Shown here: piece by piece, positions 51,554 through 60,258 of the stretch
Numbering within the stretch: the first letter of the stretch is position 1
Layout: each line of letters starts with the position of its first letter
Source of the DNA: Planctomycetota bacterium
GTDB lineage: Bacteria > Planctomycetota > B15-G4 > JADJEK01
Assembly: GCA_016709145.1 (NCBI GenBank)
Contig: JADJEK010000001.1
Coordinates: forward strand, 1,116,001-1,180,000
DNA: 64,000 nt
Direction of reading: 5' to 3'
Notes under the pieces: model-generated
What the model saw: only the letters and a program-made list of their open reading frames with translations
Told to the model about the DNA's origin: nothing
The model's database searches: none
Position numbers and translations under genes: made by a program

Positions 51554-52564
51554 CTACGGCCCGACCGTGAAGTCCTCGAACCGCGCGCGGATGCCCGCCG
51601 GTGCGTTCAGGGAGTACGTCATCGGTCCGACCTCGAGCGTCGCCGGAAGGTCGGGTCGTACGTGCGAGCGCAACAGTTGCCACTGCGGCGCGCCGACCGG
51701 CCTCGCGAACAGTGTGAACGTCGCGCCTTGCCGAACGATGCGTAGTTCGGAGTCCATCGCGGCGCCCGGGTGGAGCAGGAAGTCGCTGACCGAATCGTCC
51801 GTGGTCTTGTCCTCGAACGCGAACGGCACCGAGCCATCGCCGCCGCCGATCGCGACGTGGACCCAATCGAGCGCACCGGGCGCGTTCTGCGGCGATCGCG
51901 CGACGAGTCCCGCGAGGCGATAGAACGGCGCGGGCGGTTGATTCGGCGCCGCGGGATCGAACACGCGCACGGTCGAGCGGACGTCGAAGTCGCCGGTGAT
52001 GGACCTCAGCAGCGCCGGGCCCTCGTGATCGTCGAACCAGATCGAAGCCGGTCCGGTCAGTGCGGGCTCGAGTTCGAGAGCGCCGCCGCTCAACGACCAC
52101 TGCATCAATGGACCGTTGTGGATCGTCCATGCGGCGTCGAGCACGCCGGCCGCGAAGTCGTCGGACAGAGCGGAGATCGGTTCGATCGTCGTCGCGATCG
52201 CGTTCGTCGGTGTCAGCGTCGAACCGTGCACGACGGCCGCTTGCGTGTAGACCGGCACGAGCGGCAGCGCGCTCGGCAACACACCGTTCAACGCGACGGA
52301 CCCCTGGGCGTCGGCGGGCAGGACGAACAACACCGTCCACGGCAGGTTCAAGGCGAAGCACGCGTTGTACGGCTGCACGCACGGTCCCGCGCCGAGGCCA
52401 CTGAACCCGACGAACAACGCGATCGGATCACCCGGCTGCGCGCCCGTGATCGCCATCGTCACCGGTTGTCCGACGACGAACGCCGATTGGCTCAACGTCT
52501 GCGCCGAAGCGCCGCCCGAGACACCGACGAGCCAAACACCGAGCCAAGCAACGCGACGCATCAT
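51554..52564 (-). CDS. exported protein with lectin-like C-terminal domain
   Basis: 336 residues. GGAG precedes the ATG by seven bases. Signal peptide WLGVWLVGVSGGASAQ. Residues 20-130 resemble a short beta domain seen in exported planctomycete proteins (FVVGQPVTMAITGAQPGDPIALFVGF). Residues 135-336 read as a concanavalin-like DUF1349 domain: DDFAAGVLDAAWTIHNG, GDFDVRSTVRVFDP, RLAGLVARSPQ, DSELRIVRQGATFTLFARP. Likely binds a carbohydrate or surface. Confidence 0.7.
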   Translation of the reverse strand: MMRRVAWLGVWLVGVSGGASAQTLSQSAFVVGQPVTMAITGAQPGDPIALFVGFSGLGAGPCVQPYNACFALNLPWTVLFVLPADAQGSVALNGVLPSALPLVPVYTQAAVVHGSTLTPTNAIATTIEPISALSDDFAAGVLDAAWTIHNGPLMQWSLSGGALELEPALTGPASIWFDDHEGPALLRSITGDFDVRSTVRVFDPAAPNQPPAPFYRLAGLVARSPQNAPGALDWVHVAIGGGDGSVPFAFEDKTTDDSVSDFLLHPGAAMDSELRIVRQGATFTLFARPVGAPQWQLLRSHVRPDLPATLEVGPMTYSLNAPAGIRARFEDFTVGP

Positions 52565-52766
52565 GGGGAGTCTCCGGCCTCAGGATGCCACGACCTTCGC
52601 GTCGGGCCAGGACCTACGCCGCATCCGTGGGTGGTTCCCGCCCACGGAATTCACGCGACCTCGCTCGGGAGCGGCTTGCGATCCGCCGTCCTGCCCCCCT
52701 CGGCTCGCGACCACGGTTTTGGTGCGCGATTGCCGCGGCGGGGCGGTTCGGACTACAACCGTGGCC

Positions 52767-53360
52767 ATGCCAGCCGCTGCCGAAGTCACTCAACTGCTCG
52801 AACGCGCGTGCTCCGGCGACGGTGTCGCCGTGGAGCGACTGTTGCCGATGCTCTACGACGAGTTGCGGGATCTGGCCCAGCGGCAGCTCTCGCGCGAGCG
52901 CAAGAGCCACACGCTGCAGGCGACAGCCCTCGTCCACGAGGCCTTCCTGAAGCTCGTCGTGCAGGACAAGCAGTCGTACGCCAACCGCGCGCAGTTCGTC
53001 GCGCTGGCGGCGACCGCGATGCGTCGGGTCCTCGTCAATCACGCCGTCGCGCGCAAGACCGACAAGCGCGGTGGGGCGTTGGCGCGGGTCACGCTCGACG
53101 AGGTCGCGGAAGCTCTCGAAGATCGCGTCGCCGATCTCGAAGCCTTGGATGTCGCGCTGAAGAAGCTCGAGCAGTTGGATCCGACCAAGGCCCGTCTCGT
53201 CGAGCTGCGATTCTTCGCCGGTCTGACCATGGACGACGCGGCGCAAAGCCTTGGCATTCCGCTGCGTACGGCCGAGCGGCAATGGCGTATGGCGCGCGCT
53301 TGGTTGCAACAAGCGCTTGCTGATCCGGGCCCTGCATCGGACACTCCGCCCGCGCCTTAG
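52767..53360 (+). CDS. ECF sigma factor (planctomycete/acidobacterial subfamily)
   Basis: 197 residues from the ATG at 52767. The region-2 segment EVTQLLERACSGDGVAVERLLPMLYDELRDLA, then LSRERKSHTLQATALVHEAFLKLV, are hallmarks of the Sig-70_X6-type ECF family. Region 4 is LDPTKARLVELRFFAGLTMDDAAQSLGIPLRTAERQW. It lies 77 bp before the C25 peptidase gene on the same strand. Members of this family are often partnered with Ser/Thr kinases; one sits 3.2 kb downstream. No anti-sigma gene adjoins. Confidence 0.92.
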   Translation: MPAAAEVTQLLERACSGDGVAVERLLPMLYDELRDLAQRQLSRERKSHTLQATALVHEAFLKLVVQDKQSYANRAQFVALAATAMRRVLVNHAVARKTDKRGGALARVTLDEVAEALEDRVADLEALDVALKKLEQLDPTKARLVELRFFAGLTMDDAAQSLGIPLRTAERQWRMARAWLQQALADPGPASDTPPAP

Positions 53361-53437
53361 AGCGCTCTGCCGAGGAACTTCGAGAATCCATGGCGGGAGA
53401 AGGACGCGCGTCCTGCGTCCAGCGGCAGGAGGCCAAT

Positions 53438-55891
53438 ATGCGTACCCCCATCGTCCCCACCCTCTTGATCGCAACCGTTCTCGGGTCGGCGCAGCTCGCG
53501 CACGCGCAGACCTGGGTGCCGCTGGTGTCGGGCTCGTCGCCCGGGACGCCGGCGACCGTCACGCTCGATGCCGCTGCATCGACGCCGCAAACCACGTGGA
53601 TCGACGTCCGCGTCTACGGCTACTGGCAGTCGATCGTCACCGTGGCCGGAAGCGGCACGTTCCAGCGCATCGAGGTCCCCGGCCTCGGCGCCTACGGACA
53701 GGACGGAGCGCCGGGCCTCCCCGCATTCCGGTCGCGCCTCGGAGTCGTCACGAATGCGTCGACGCTCGCGGCAACGACGACTCAGATCGTGTCGCAGACC
53801 GTGCTCACGGGAGTCAACGCGTATCCCTCACCGCAAGAGGAACAGGACGAGAACCCCGACCCCGGCGCCGGTCCCGGTGATCCCGACGGCTCGCCCGAGG
53901 TGTTCGTCCAGGACATGGCGATCTACGGCGTGAATGCGCTGTGGCCGCCGTCGCACACCGGTTCGTTCGTCCTCACCGACATTGGCCTCGGCGGCCTGCG
54001 CGGCGGCGACATCGCGATCTACCCGTTCCGCGTGAATCCGCAGACGCAGCAGCTCGTCGCGGTGACGCATCTGCGTGTGCGCTTCGATCACGGCGGAGTC
54101 GCGACGCAACAACCCGCGCTCACGTCGGAGTCGGAGGCGCTGGTCGCGACCACGTGCTTCAACTATCCCGAGATCGATCCGTGGATCACGGCGGACACGC
54201 CGGCGGCGGGTAACCGCTACCTCGTCGTCACGAAGAGCGCGTACCTGCCGACGCTGCAGCCCTACATCGACTATCGCAAGAGCAACGGCTTCGTCGTCAC
54301 CGTGATCACGACGGACTCACTCGCGGGCACGTGCCCCTCGATCCGCGCGGCGATCGCGCAGTGGGCGAGTGCGGGGAATCCGACCGCGACGCGCTACTGC
54401 CTGCTCGTCGGCGACGAGAGCGAGATCCCGCTGTGCCCGTCACCGACCGTGAACGTGAAGATGGGCGACGACGCGTACGGTTCGCCCGCGGGAGTCGCGG
54501 ACTTGATCGATGAAGTCTTCGTCGGCCGTCTGTCGGTCGACAGTGCGAACGACCTCCAGAACCAACTCGCCAAGATCCGCTCCTACGAACTCGATCAGGA
54601 TCCGAGCAGTCCGTACGACCGCGCCGTGCTGGTCGCGCACAAGGAAGGCGCGCCGGGCAAGTACGAGGGTGCGCACGAAACGGTCGCGAACGCCGCGTAC
54701 GCCGTTCAGCCGCTGTTCACGAAGATCTACGGCTCGCAGTTCCTGTCGAGCAACATCGGCATCCGCGCGGCGTTGAGCTCCGGCTGCGGTGTCCTCGCGT
54801 ATCGCGGTCACGGCTCGACGAACACCTTCTACGACTGGAACGTCCTCGGTCAGAACTTCCACAAGGACGAGCTGCTGCTGCTGAACAACCAGCCGACCGA
54901 TCCGGTGATCTGGTCGTTCTCCTGCACCAACTCGAACATCGCGTACGACACGAACTCGGCCGACTGCATCGGTGAGGCGTGGCTCGAGAACCCGTTCAAC
55001 GGCGCCGTCGCGCACTACGGTTCGACGACGACTTCGGGAACCGCGCAGAATCACGTCCTCGATCGCGAGATGTTCAAGGCGGTCTACGGCCTCGGGCTCA
55101 CCACGCACTCGCACGCGATCGCGTACGCCGAGGCGAAGATGAACCAGGAGAAGCCCGGCCTGAACTCGTGGATGTACCACTTGCTCGGCGATCCGGTGAT
55201 GAAGGTGCGGCGCAAGAAGCCGAAGCCGCTGTTCCTGACGTTGCCGCCGGTCGTGCCGACGTGCACCGGCCCGAGCTGCACGCTCACCGTCGTCGTCAAG
55301 GACGGCAACGGCATCCCGCAGCCCGGCGTGTTGGTCAGTGCGTGGAAGCCCTCGTGGCCGCCGACCGGAGCCGACGAGATCCTCGCGAGTGCGACGACGG
55401 GCACGAACGGCGTGGCCGTTCTCCCCGCGGGTCCGCAGACGCTGACGACGATCCGGGTCACGGGTCGTGACGACGATGGCAACGTCGCGGAGGGCGTCGT
55501 CCACGTGAAGAACGGAGCGTGGACCGCGCTCGGCGGCGGCAAGTACGGAACGAACGGCAATCTCCCGACGCTCGGCGGCTCCGGTTCGCTGCAAGTCGGC
55601 AACGCCGCGAACATCAACCTGCACGACGCGCCGCCGAGCTCGATGTGCTTGCTGATCGTCTCGGCGAACGAGACCCCGACGCCGTTCTTCGAGGGCACGC
55701 TGCACGCGTTCCCGATCGTCGCGACGATCGCGTTGATGTCCGACGCGCAAGGCGACTTGCCGATCGCGATCCCGGCGTGGCCCGCGTCGATCCCGTCGAA
55801 TACGACGCTGGTGCTCCAGTACGCGATCGACGATCCAGGAGCATCGCTTGGAGTAGGCCTCTCGAACGGCCTGCGAGCCGACACGCCGTAA
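53438..55891 (+). CDS. exported gingipain-like C25 cysteine peptidase
   Basis: 817 residues from the ATG at 53438, with AGGAGG five to six bases upstream; an earlier in-frame start lacks a signal peptide. Signal MRTPIVPTLLIATVLGSAQLAHAQ. A pro-region with acidic Pro-rich linker (ENPDPGAGPGDPDG) and a beta domain come first. The catalytic domain has the RGHG histidine (His458) and SCTNSN nucleophile (Cys496), 38 residues apart, similar to gingipains. YLVVTKSAYLPTLQPYIDYRKSNGF and YHLLGDPVMKVR bracket it. A C-terminal Ig-like domain follows (VVKDGNGIPQPGVLVSAW). No obvious T9SS tail. Confidence 0.88.
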   Translation: MRTPIVPTLLIATVLGSAQLAHAQTWVPLVSGSSPGTPATVTLDAAASTPQTTWIDVRVYGYWQSIVTVAGSGTFQRIEVPGLGAYGQDGAPGLPAFRSRLGVVTNASTLAATTTQIVSQTVLTGVNAYPSPQEEQDENPDPGAGPGDPDGSPEVFVQDMAIYGVNALWPPSHTGSFVLTDIGLGGLRGGDIAIYPFRVNPQTQQLVAVTHLRVRFDHGGVATQQPALTSESEALVATTCFNYPEIDPWITADTPAAGNRYLVVTKSAYLPTLQPYIDYRKSNGFVVTVITTDSLAGTCPSIRAAIAQWASAGNPTATRYCLLVGDESEIPLCPSPTVNVKMGDDAYGSPAGVADLIDEVFVGRLSVDSANDLQNQLAKIRSYELDQDPSSPYDRAVLVAHKEGAPGKYEGAHETVANAAYAVQPLFTKIYGSQFLSSNIGIRAALSSGCGVLAYRGHGSTNTFYDWNVLGQNFHKDELLLLNNQPTDPVIWSFSCTNSNIAYDTNSADCIGEAWLENPFNGAVAHYGSTTTSGTAQNHVLDREMFKAVYGLGLTTHSHAIAYAEAKMNQEKPGLNSWMYHLLGDPVMKVRRKKPKPLFLTLPPVVPTCTGPSCTLTVVVKDGNGIPQPGVLVSAWKPSWPPTGADEILASATTGTNGVAVLPAGPQTLTTIRVTGRDDDGNVAEGVVHVKNGAWTALGGGKYGTNGNLPTLGGSGSLQVGNAANINLHDAPPSSMCLLIVSANETPTPFFEGTLHAFPIVATIALMSDAQGDLPIAIPAWPASIPSNTTLVLQYAIDDPGASLGVGLSNGLRADTP

Positions 55892-55910
55892 CGAAGCGAA
55901 CTGGAGAAGC

Positions 55911-55955
55911 GAACACCCGGACACGATCGCCGCCGGCGATCGTGTCCGGGTGTTC
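55911..55955 (+). terminator. 21-bp perfect hairpin after the C25 peptidase
   Basis: Two perfectly complementary 21-base arms (55911-55931 and 55935-55955) surround the loop GCC. It lies 19 bp past the C25 stop and is the longest such terminator-like stem here. The core ATCGCCGCCGGCGATCG recurs, with two changes, in the palindrome at 56065-56140. Works equally in both directions. Confidence 0.75.
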
Positions 55956-56064
55956 CGTTCATCGGCGAGCCCCAGCCGAACGGGCCGGGGGACGAGAACG
56001 CGACAATGGAAAACGCTGACGGCGGTGCGGGACCCGGCGGCGCCGGGGGCAAGGGTGAGACGGC

Positions 56065-56140
56065 AGCCCGCGCGCAATCACCGCCGGCAATCGGACGCGG
56101 GTACCCGCGTCCGATTGCCGGCGGTGATTGCGCGCGGGCT
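56065..56140. repeat. perfect 76-bp palindrome
   Basis: Bases 56065-56102 are exactly complementary to 56103-56140 read backwards, with no spacer; the centre is GGGTACCC. Each arm is 38 bases, beginning AGCCCGCGCGCAATCACC. The flanking bases (C at 56064, A at 56141) break the symmetry. Each arm contains ATCACCGCCGGCAATCG, nearly identical to the core of the hairpin at 55911-55955. Confidence 0.9.
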
Positions 56141-56281
56141 ACACCGAGGCGGCCCAAAGACTTGCGCGACCGTGTCGAAGGATTGGAGTGCGAGCGTTGA
56201 CCGCCGGGCAACGGCGTCCGAGCACGGGGGACACATCGGGGACAGACGCGCCTCCGTCCCCGTCATGTCCGTGGAGCTCGG

Positions 56282-56315
56282 GTGGGGACAGACCCCTCAA
56301 GTGCTCTGTCCCCAC
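56282..56315. repeat. REP-like hairpin with GGGGACAGA motif
   Basis: GTGGGGACAGA (56282-56292) is complementary to TCTGTCCCCAC (56305-56315) with a 12-base loop. Partial copies of the motif precede it (GGGGACACAT near 56227, GGGGACAGAC near 56239). Such motif clusters resemble repetitive extragenic palindromes; that link is inference. Confidence 0.55.
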
Positions 56316-56402
56316 TCCTTCAATCGCCACCGCGGAGCGCGAAGCGCGACCCGGGGTTCTCCCTCGGGTTCAAGCTCGCGCGACTCAAGGGCGTGGGGGT
56401 TC

Positions 56403-56573
56403 CCAAAGGGGGGCTTCGCTCGTTTGTGAAGCCCCCCTTTGGTCGCTCGACCGCGAGCGGTCGAGCGAAGGGGGTGTGGGGGAACGGAGTTCCCCCACCT
56501 TGTTCGATGGGGCCCGGGGCCTTCGGCCCCGGCTCGCATCGATGCCCGAGCGGGCATCGGGCCATGCGGCCCG
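56403..56573. repeat. tandem array of six hairpins
   Basis: Successive inverted repeats almost touch. They are: 56403-56442 (15-base arms CCAAAGGGGGGCTTC); 56443-56468 (12-base arms TCGCTCGACCGC); 56476-56498 (10-base arms GTGGGGGAAC); 56514-56532 (8-base arms CCGGGGCC with a UUCG-type loop); 56541-56558 (8-base arms GATGCCCG); and 56558-56573 (6-base arms CGGGCC). The array ends 17 bp before the kinase start, so it would be in the kinase mRNA leader. Confidence 0.75.
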
Positions 56574-56590
56574 AGCCGTAAGCTTCTTCG

Positions 56591-59131
56591 ATGGTCGACC
56601 CGCGGTTCGCTCAAGCCGAAGCGTTGTTCCTCGGGGCGCTCGACCTGCCCGCGAGTGAGCGCCCTGCGTGGCTGAAGCAGCGATGCGCGCACGACATCGT
56701 GTTGTTCGACGAAGTCCTGCGATTGCTGGCCGCCGACGCCGACGCCGAGCACGGCGACGGCGGTCGCTTCCTCGAACCGATGGAGGCGGACGAAATCGCG
56801 CGCATCGCGGCGCCCGACGATGCGGCGCGAGATCGTGGCCGCCGGGTCGGCCCGTTCGTGCTCGACGAACCGCTCGGCGAAGGCGGCATGGGCGTCGTCT
56901 GGTCGGCGCATCGCAACGACGGCCAGTTCGAACAGACCGTCGCGCTGAAGCTCGTCCGTCGATCCGCGTTCGACCGCGCGTCGCTGTCGAGCTTCCTGCG
57001 CGAACGCCAGATCCTCGCGCGCCTCGAACACCCCAACATCGCGCGCCTCGTCGACGGCGGCACGACCGAGAACGGTGTCCCGTGGCTCGCGATGGAGAAG
57101 ATCGACGGTGCGTCGATCGACGTGTTCTGCGACGACCACGCGTTGTCGATCGCTGCGCGCGTCGCGTTGTTCGAGAAAGTCTGCGTCGCGGTCCACCACG
57201 CGCACAAAAGCCTGCTCGTCCATCGCGATCTCAAACCCGGCAACGTGCTCGTGACGCGCACCGGCGAGCCGAAGCTGCTCGACTTCGGCATCGCGCGCCG
57301 CATCGACATCGACGTCGCCGCGACCGTGGCCGCACATCGCGCGTTGACCCCGCGCTATGCGAGCCCCGAACAAGTTCGCGGCGAACCGGTTGGTGTCGCG
57401 AGCGACGTCTACTCGCTGGGCGTCGTCCTGCACGAACTGCTCGTCGGCGGCGCGCCGTACCCCGACGCGGCGACGTCGAGCCGGTTCGCGATCGAGCGCG
57501 CGATCTGCGACGTCGACGCGAAGCCGCCGAGTGCGTGCAACGTCTCGGCCGCGACCGCGGAGCGACGCGGCAGTACGCCGTCGGCGTTGGCGAAGACGTT
57601 CCGTGGAGACCTCGACGCGATCGTCGCCAAGGCGCTCGCGAAAGAACCCGACGTGCGCTACGCGTCGGTCGAAGCGTTCGCCGCGGATCTGCGCGCATGG
57701 CGGCTCGGACTTCCGATCGCGGCGCGACCGATCGGATGGACGACGCGACTCGCAAAACTCGTGCGGCGCAATCCGCTGGCGAGCGCGGCGATCGCGCTCG
57801 CGGTCCTCGCGCTGATCACGGCCACGATCGTCGAGACGCGCGCGGCGATCCGCGATCGCACGCGGCTCGCGGCCATCCTGAGTCTGTCGGACATGCAGCG
57901 CGTCGAGGACCTCGAGGCCGAAGCGAACTCAGCGTGGCCGCCGCATCCGGAGCGGGCCGCCGAGTATCGGAGTTGGCTCGCGCGAGCGCGCGAACTCATC
58001 GGTCGTCGCCCGCAGCACGAGCGATCCGCCATCGTGCTGCGCGCGGCCGGCCTCGACGAAACGTCCGACCGATGGTTCGACGACGCGCAAGAGCGACTGC
58101 TGGCCGGTCTCGCGCGCCTCGAAGTCGAGGACCCGTACGGCCCGACGATCGTCAGTGTCGAGCACCGACTGGAAGCGAGCTCGGCGATCGCGGCAGCATC
58201 GCTGACGGAACCCGCCGAAGCGTGGAAGGCCGCGGCGTCTTCGATCGCCGCGGATCCGCGCTACGGCGGGCTCGAGCTCGCGCCGCAGTGGGGCTTGGTC
58301 CCGCTCGGAGCCGATCCGGATTCGAAGCTGTGGGAGTTCGCCGTGCTCGCGTCGGGAACACTCCCCGAGCGCGATGCGAACGGCCGACTGCGCACCACCG
58401 ACGCATCGGCGGCCGTGCTCGTGCTCGTACCGAGTGCAGCGACGCGGATCGGCGCCCAACGTTCCGATCCGAGCGGCGCACACTTCGATCCCGATGCGGC
58501 GGAGATCGAGAGTCCCGTGCGCGACGTCGCGCTTCCGGCGTACTTCATCGGCAAGCACGAACTGACGCAGGCGCAGTGGCGCACACTGTTCTTCCGCACG
58601 CCGTCCGCGTACGCACCAGGCACGACCGTCGGTCGCCAGACCACGACCAAGTCGAATCCCGTCGAACAAGTCTCGTGGCGCGTCGCCGACGAGTCGCTGA
58701 AGCGCTGGGGCCTCCGCCTACCGCGCGAGGACGAATGGGAGTACGCCGCGCGCGCGGGCACCGTCACGCCGTGGTGGACGGGCGCCGAAGCGAGCTCGCT
58801 CGCGGGTTGTGCGAACCTCGCCGATCGGTTCGCGAGCGAGAACGGCGGCAACGCGTCGTGGCAGTACTCGCTCGAGATCGACGACGGAGCGACACTGCAC
58901 GCGCCGATCGGTTCGTATCGGGCCAACGCATTCGGTCTGCACGACACGCTCGGCAATGTCTGGGAACTCTGCGACGACGCGATCCAAGGCCAGGGAACGA
59001 AGGACCGGGTCGCGCGCGGCGGCGCGTTCTTCAACCCGCCGTCGGCGCTGCGCGTCAGTCACCGCTACTTCGTCACGCAGGACTTCAACAGTCACAGCCT
59101 CGGCGTGCGTGCGGCGCGCAGCGTCGAGTGA
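56591..59131 (+). CDS. Ser/Thr protein kinase with transmembrane helix and FGE-sulfatase domain
   Basis: 846 residues. Residues 1-80 are the N-terminal segment typical of planctomycete kinases. The kinase domain (about 87-370) has glycine loop LGEGGMGVVWSA, Lys120 in VALKLV, HRDLKPGNVLV (Asp213) and DFGIARR (231-233), all intact. A transmembrane helix at about 395-414 (PLASAAIALAVLALITATIV) puts the rest outside the cytoplasm. The last 200 residues are a formylglycine-generating-enzyme-like domain (GKHELTQAQWRTLF, NPVEQVSWRVADE, LPREDEWEYAARAG, LGNVWELCDD, RGGAFFNPPSALR). It is likely a receptor; no substrate is evident. Confidence 0.9.
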   Translation: MVDPRFAQAEALFLGALDLPASERPAWLKQRCAHDIVLFDEVLRLLAADADAEHGDGGRFLEPMEADEIARIAAPDDAARDRGRRVGPFVLDEPLGEGGMGVVWSAHRNDGQFEQTVALKLVRRSAFDRASLSSFLRERQILARLEHPNIARLVDGGTTENGVPWLAMEKIDGASIDVFCDDHALSIAARVALFEKVCVAVHHAHKSLLVHRDLKPGNVLVTRTGEPKLLDFGIARRIDIDVAATVAAHRALTPRYASPEQVRGEPVGVASDVYSLGVVLHELLVGGAPYPDAATSSRFAIERAICDVDAKPPSACNVSAATAERRGSTPSALAKTFRGDLDAIVAKALAKEPDVRYASVEAFAADLRAWRLGLPIAARPIGWTTRLAKLVRRNPLASAAIALAVLALITATIVETRAAIRDRTRLAAILSLSDMQRVEDLEAEANSAWPPHPERAAEYRSWLARARELIGRRPQHERSAIVLRAAGLDETSDRWFDDAQERLLAGLARLEVEDPYGPTIVSVEHRLEASSAIAAASLTEPAEAWKAAASSIAADPRYGGLELAPQWGLVPLGADPDSKLWEFAVLASGTLPERDANGRLRTTDASAAVLVLVPSAATRIGAQRSDPSGAHFDPDAAEIESPVRDVALPAYFIGKHELTQAQWRTLFFRTPSAYAPGTTVGRQTTTKSNPVEQVSWRVADESLKRWGLRLPREDEWEYAARAGTVTPWWTGAEASSLAGCANLADRFASENGGNASWQYSLEIDDGATLHAPIGSYRANAFGLHDTLGNVWELCDDAIQGQGTKDRVARGGAFFNPPSALRVSHRYFVTQDFNSHSLGVRAARSVE

Positions 59132-59254
59132 CTCGAGTCACTCGAATGGTTCGGGGCGGTCGGCGTCGTCTTGCAGCGATACGTGCGTCGGCGCGTTCGT
59201 GGTAGAGAACGACTCGTCCACACCGCTCTCCGGATCCCGACGAAAGGGAACTCG

Positions 59255-60202
59255 ATGCGACACGTCATGACCCTCGCTCTGTTCACGCTGCTGCCATGGA
59301 CGTCGCCTCGGCAGGACGCATCGACACCGACGCCGCAGCGAGCCGTGCTCGTCACCGGCGCGAACTCCGGCATCGGGCGCACGACGACCGAGCTGCTCGC
59401 GAAGAGCGGCTTCTTCGTCTACGCCGGCGCGCGCAAGGACGAGGACCTCGCTGAACTGAACAAGATCCCGAACGTCCAGGCGATCCGCCTCGACGTGACG
59501 AAGCAGGACCAGATCGACGCGGCGGTCGAGACGGTGCGCGCCGCGGGCCGAGGGTTGTACGGACTCATCAACAACGCGGGCGTCGTGGTCGTCGGTCCGC
59601 TGATCGAGCTGCGCGAGCAGGACCTCGCGTTCCAACTCGACGTCAACGTGTTCGGCCCGTACCGCGTGACGAAGGCGTTCGCGCCGATGCTGATCGACAG
59701 CAAGGGCCGCGTCGCGACGACCGGCTCGATCTCCGGCACCGTGTCGTGGGCGATGGGCGGCGCGTACTCGATGAGCAAATTCGCGGTCGAGGCGTACACC
59801 GACGCGCTGGCGGCAGAGCTCGCACCGTTCGGTGTCGGCGTCAGCGTCGTCGATCCGGGGAGCTACAAGTCGGAGATCATGACGAACACGCGCCAGCGCA
59901 TGCTGGACGCGGGGTACACGGGGAAGGGCTCGCGTTACGAGCGCCAGATCCAAAGCATGCTCGAAGCGCCGTCGGATCGCAGCGAGTTCGACGAGCCGGA
60001 CGACGTCGCGCAGGCGTTCCTCGACGTGCTCACCGCAAAGGAACCGCGCCGCCGCGTGATGGTCGTTCCGGACCGCGAAGAAGCGGAGATCACGATCCGC
60101 GCGGCTCTCCAGCGCGTCGCGCAACTCAACGAGAACCAGCCGCACGCGTTCGATCGCGAGACGTTGATCCGCATGCTCGACGAAGAGCTCGCGCGGGAGT
60201 GA
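59255..60202 (+). CDS. short-chain dehydrogenase with N-terminal export-like segment
   Basis: 315 residues from the ATG at 59255 (AAGGGAA upstream). Residues 1-27 look like a signal peptide or anchor (RHVMTLALFTLLPW). The SDR core follows: VLVTGANSGIGRTT (cofactor loop), NNAGVV, TGSISG serine and YSMSK catalytic Tyr/Lys, and VDPGSYKSEIM. This is a classical SDR but with an N-terminal extension that is not normal for the family. A run of nine G residues follows the stop. Substrate unknown. Confidence 0.85.
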   Translation: MRHVMTLALFTLLPWTSPRQDASTPTPQRAVLVTGANSGIGRTTTELLAKSGFFVYAGARKDEDLAELNKIPNVQAIRLDVTKQDQIDAAVETVRAAGRGLYGLINNAGVVVVGPLIELREQDLAFQLDVNVFGPYRVTKAFAPMLIDSKGRVATTGSISGTVSWAMGGAYSMSKFAVEAYTDALAAELAPFGVGVSVVDPGSYKSEIMTNTRQRMLDAGYTGKGSRYERQIQSMLEAPSDRSEFDEPDDVAQAFLDVLTAKEPRRRVMVVPDREEAEITIRAALQRVAQLNENQPHAFDRETLIRMLDEELARE

Positions 60203-60258
60203 GCGAGCCGGGGGGGGGATGGGCCGCGAGTCGAGAGGTCAATTCCTGGAGCGATGGA

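Larger units (their letters stand above)
55892..56590. other. 699-bp hairpin-rich non-coding region
   Basis: No convincing gene lies between the C25 peptidase and the kinase. The interval holds at least eight strong inverted repeats, annotated individually. Open frames here are by-products of GC-rich repeats. The promoter of the kinase gene must also be here. Confidence 0.6.

Noticed and set aside
55503..55518. CACGTGAA in the C25 gene as a second parS
   Set aside because: Only the core CCACGTGAA matches; the outer palindrome bases do not.
55911..56573. CRISPR array or integron attC sites
   Set aside because: Hairpins differ in sequence and spacing, there are no repeat-spacer units, and no cas or integrase gene is present.
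56128..56658. Long open frames through the hairpin array
   Set aside because: Frames arise from GC-rich inverted repeats, with no family motifs, and overlap the kinase start.
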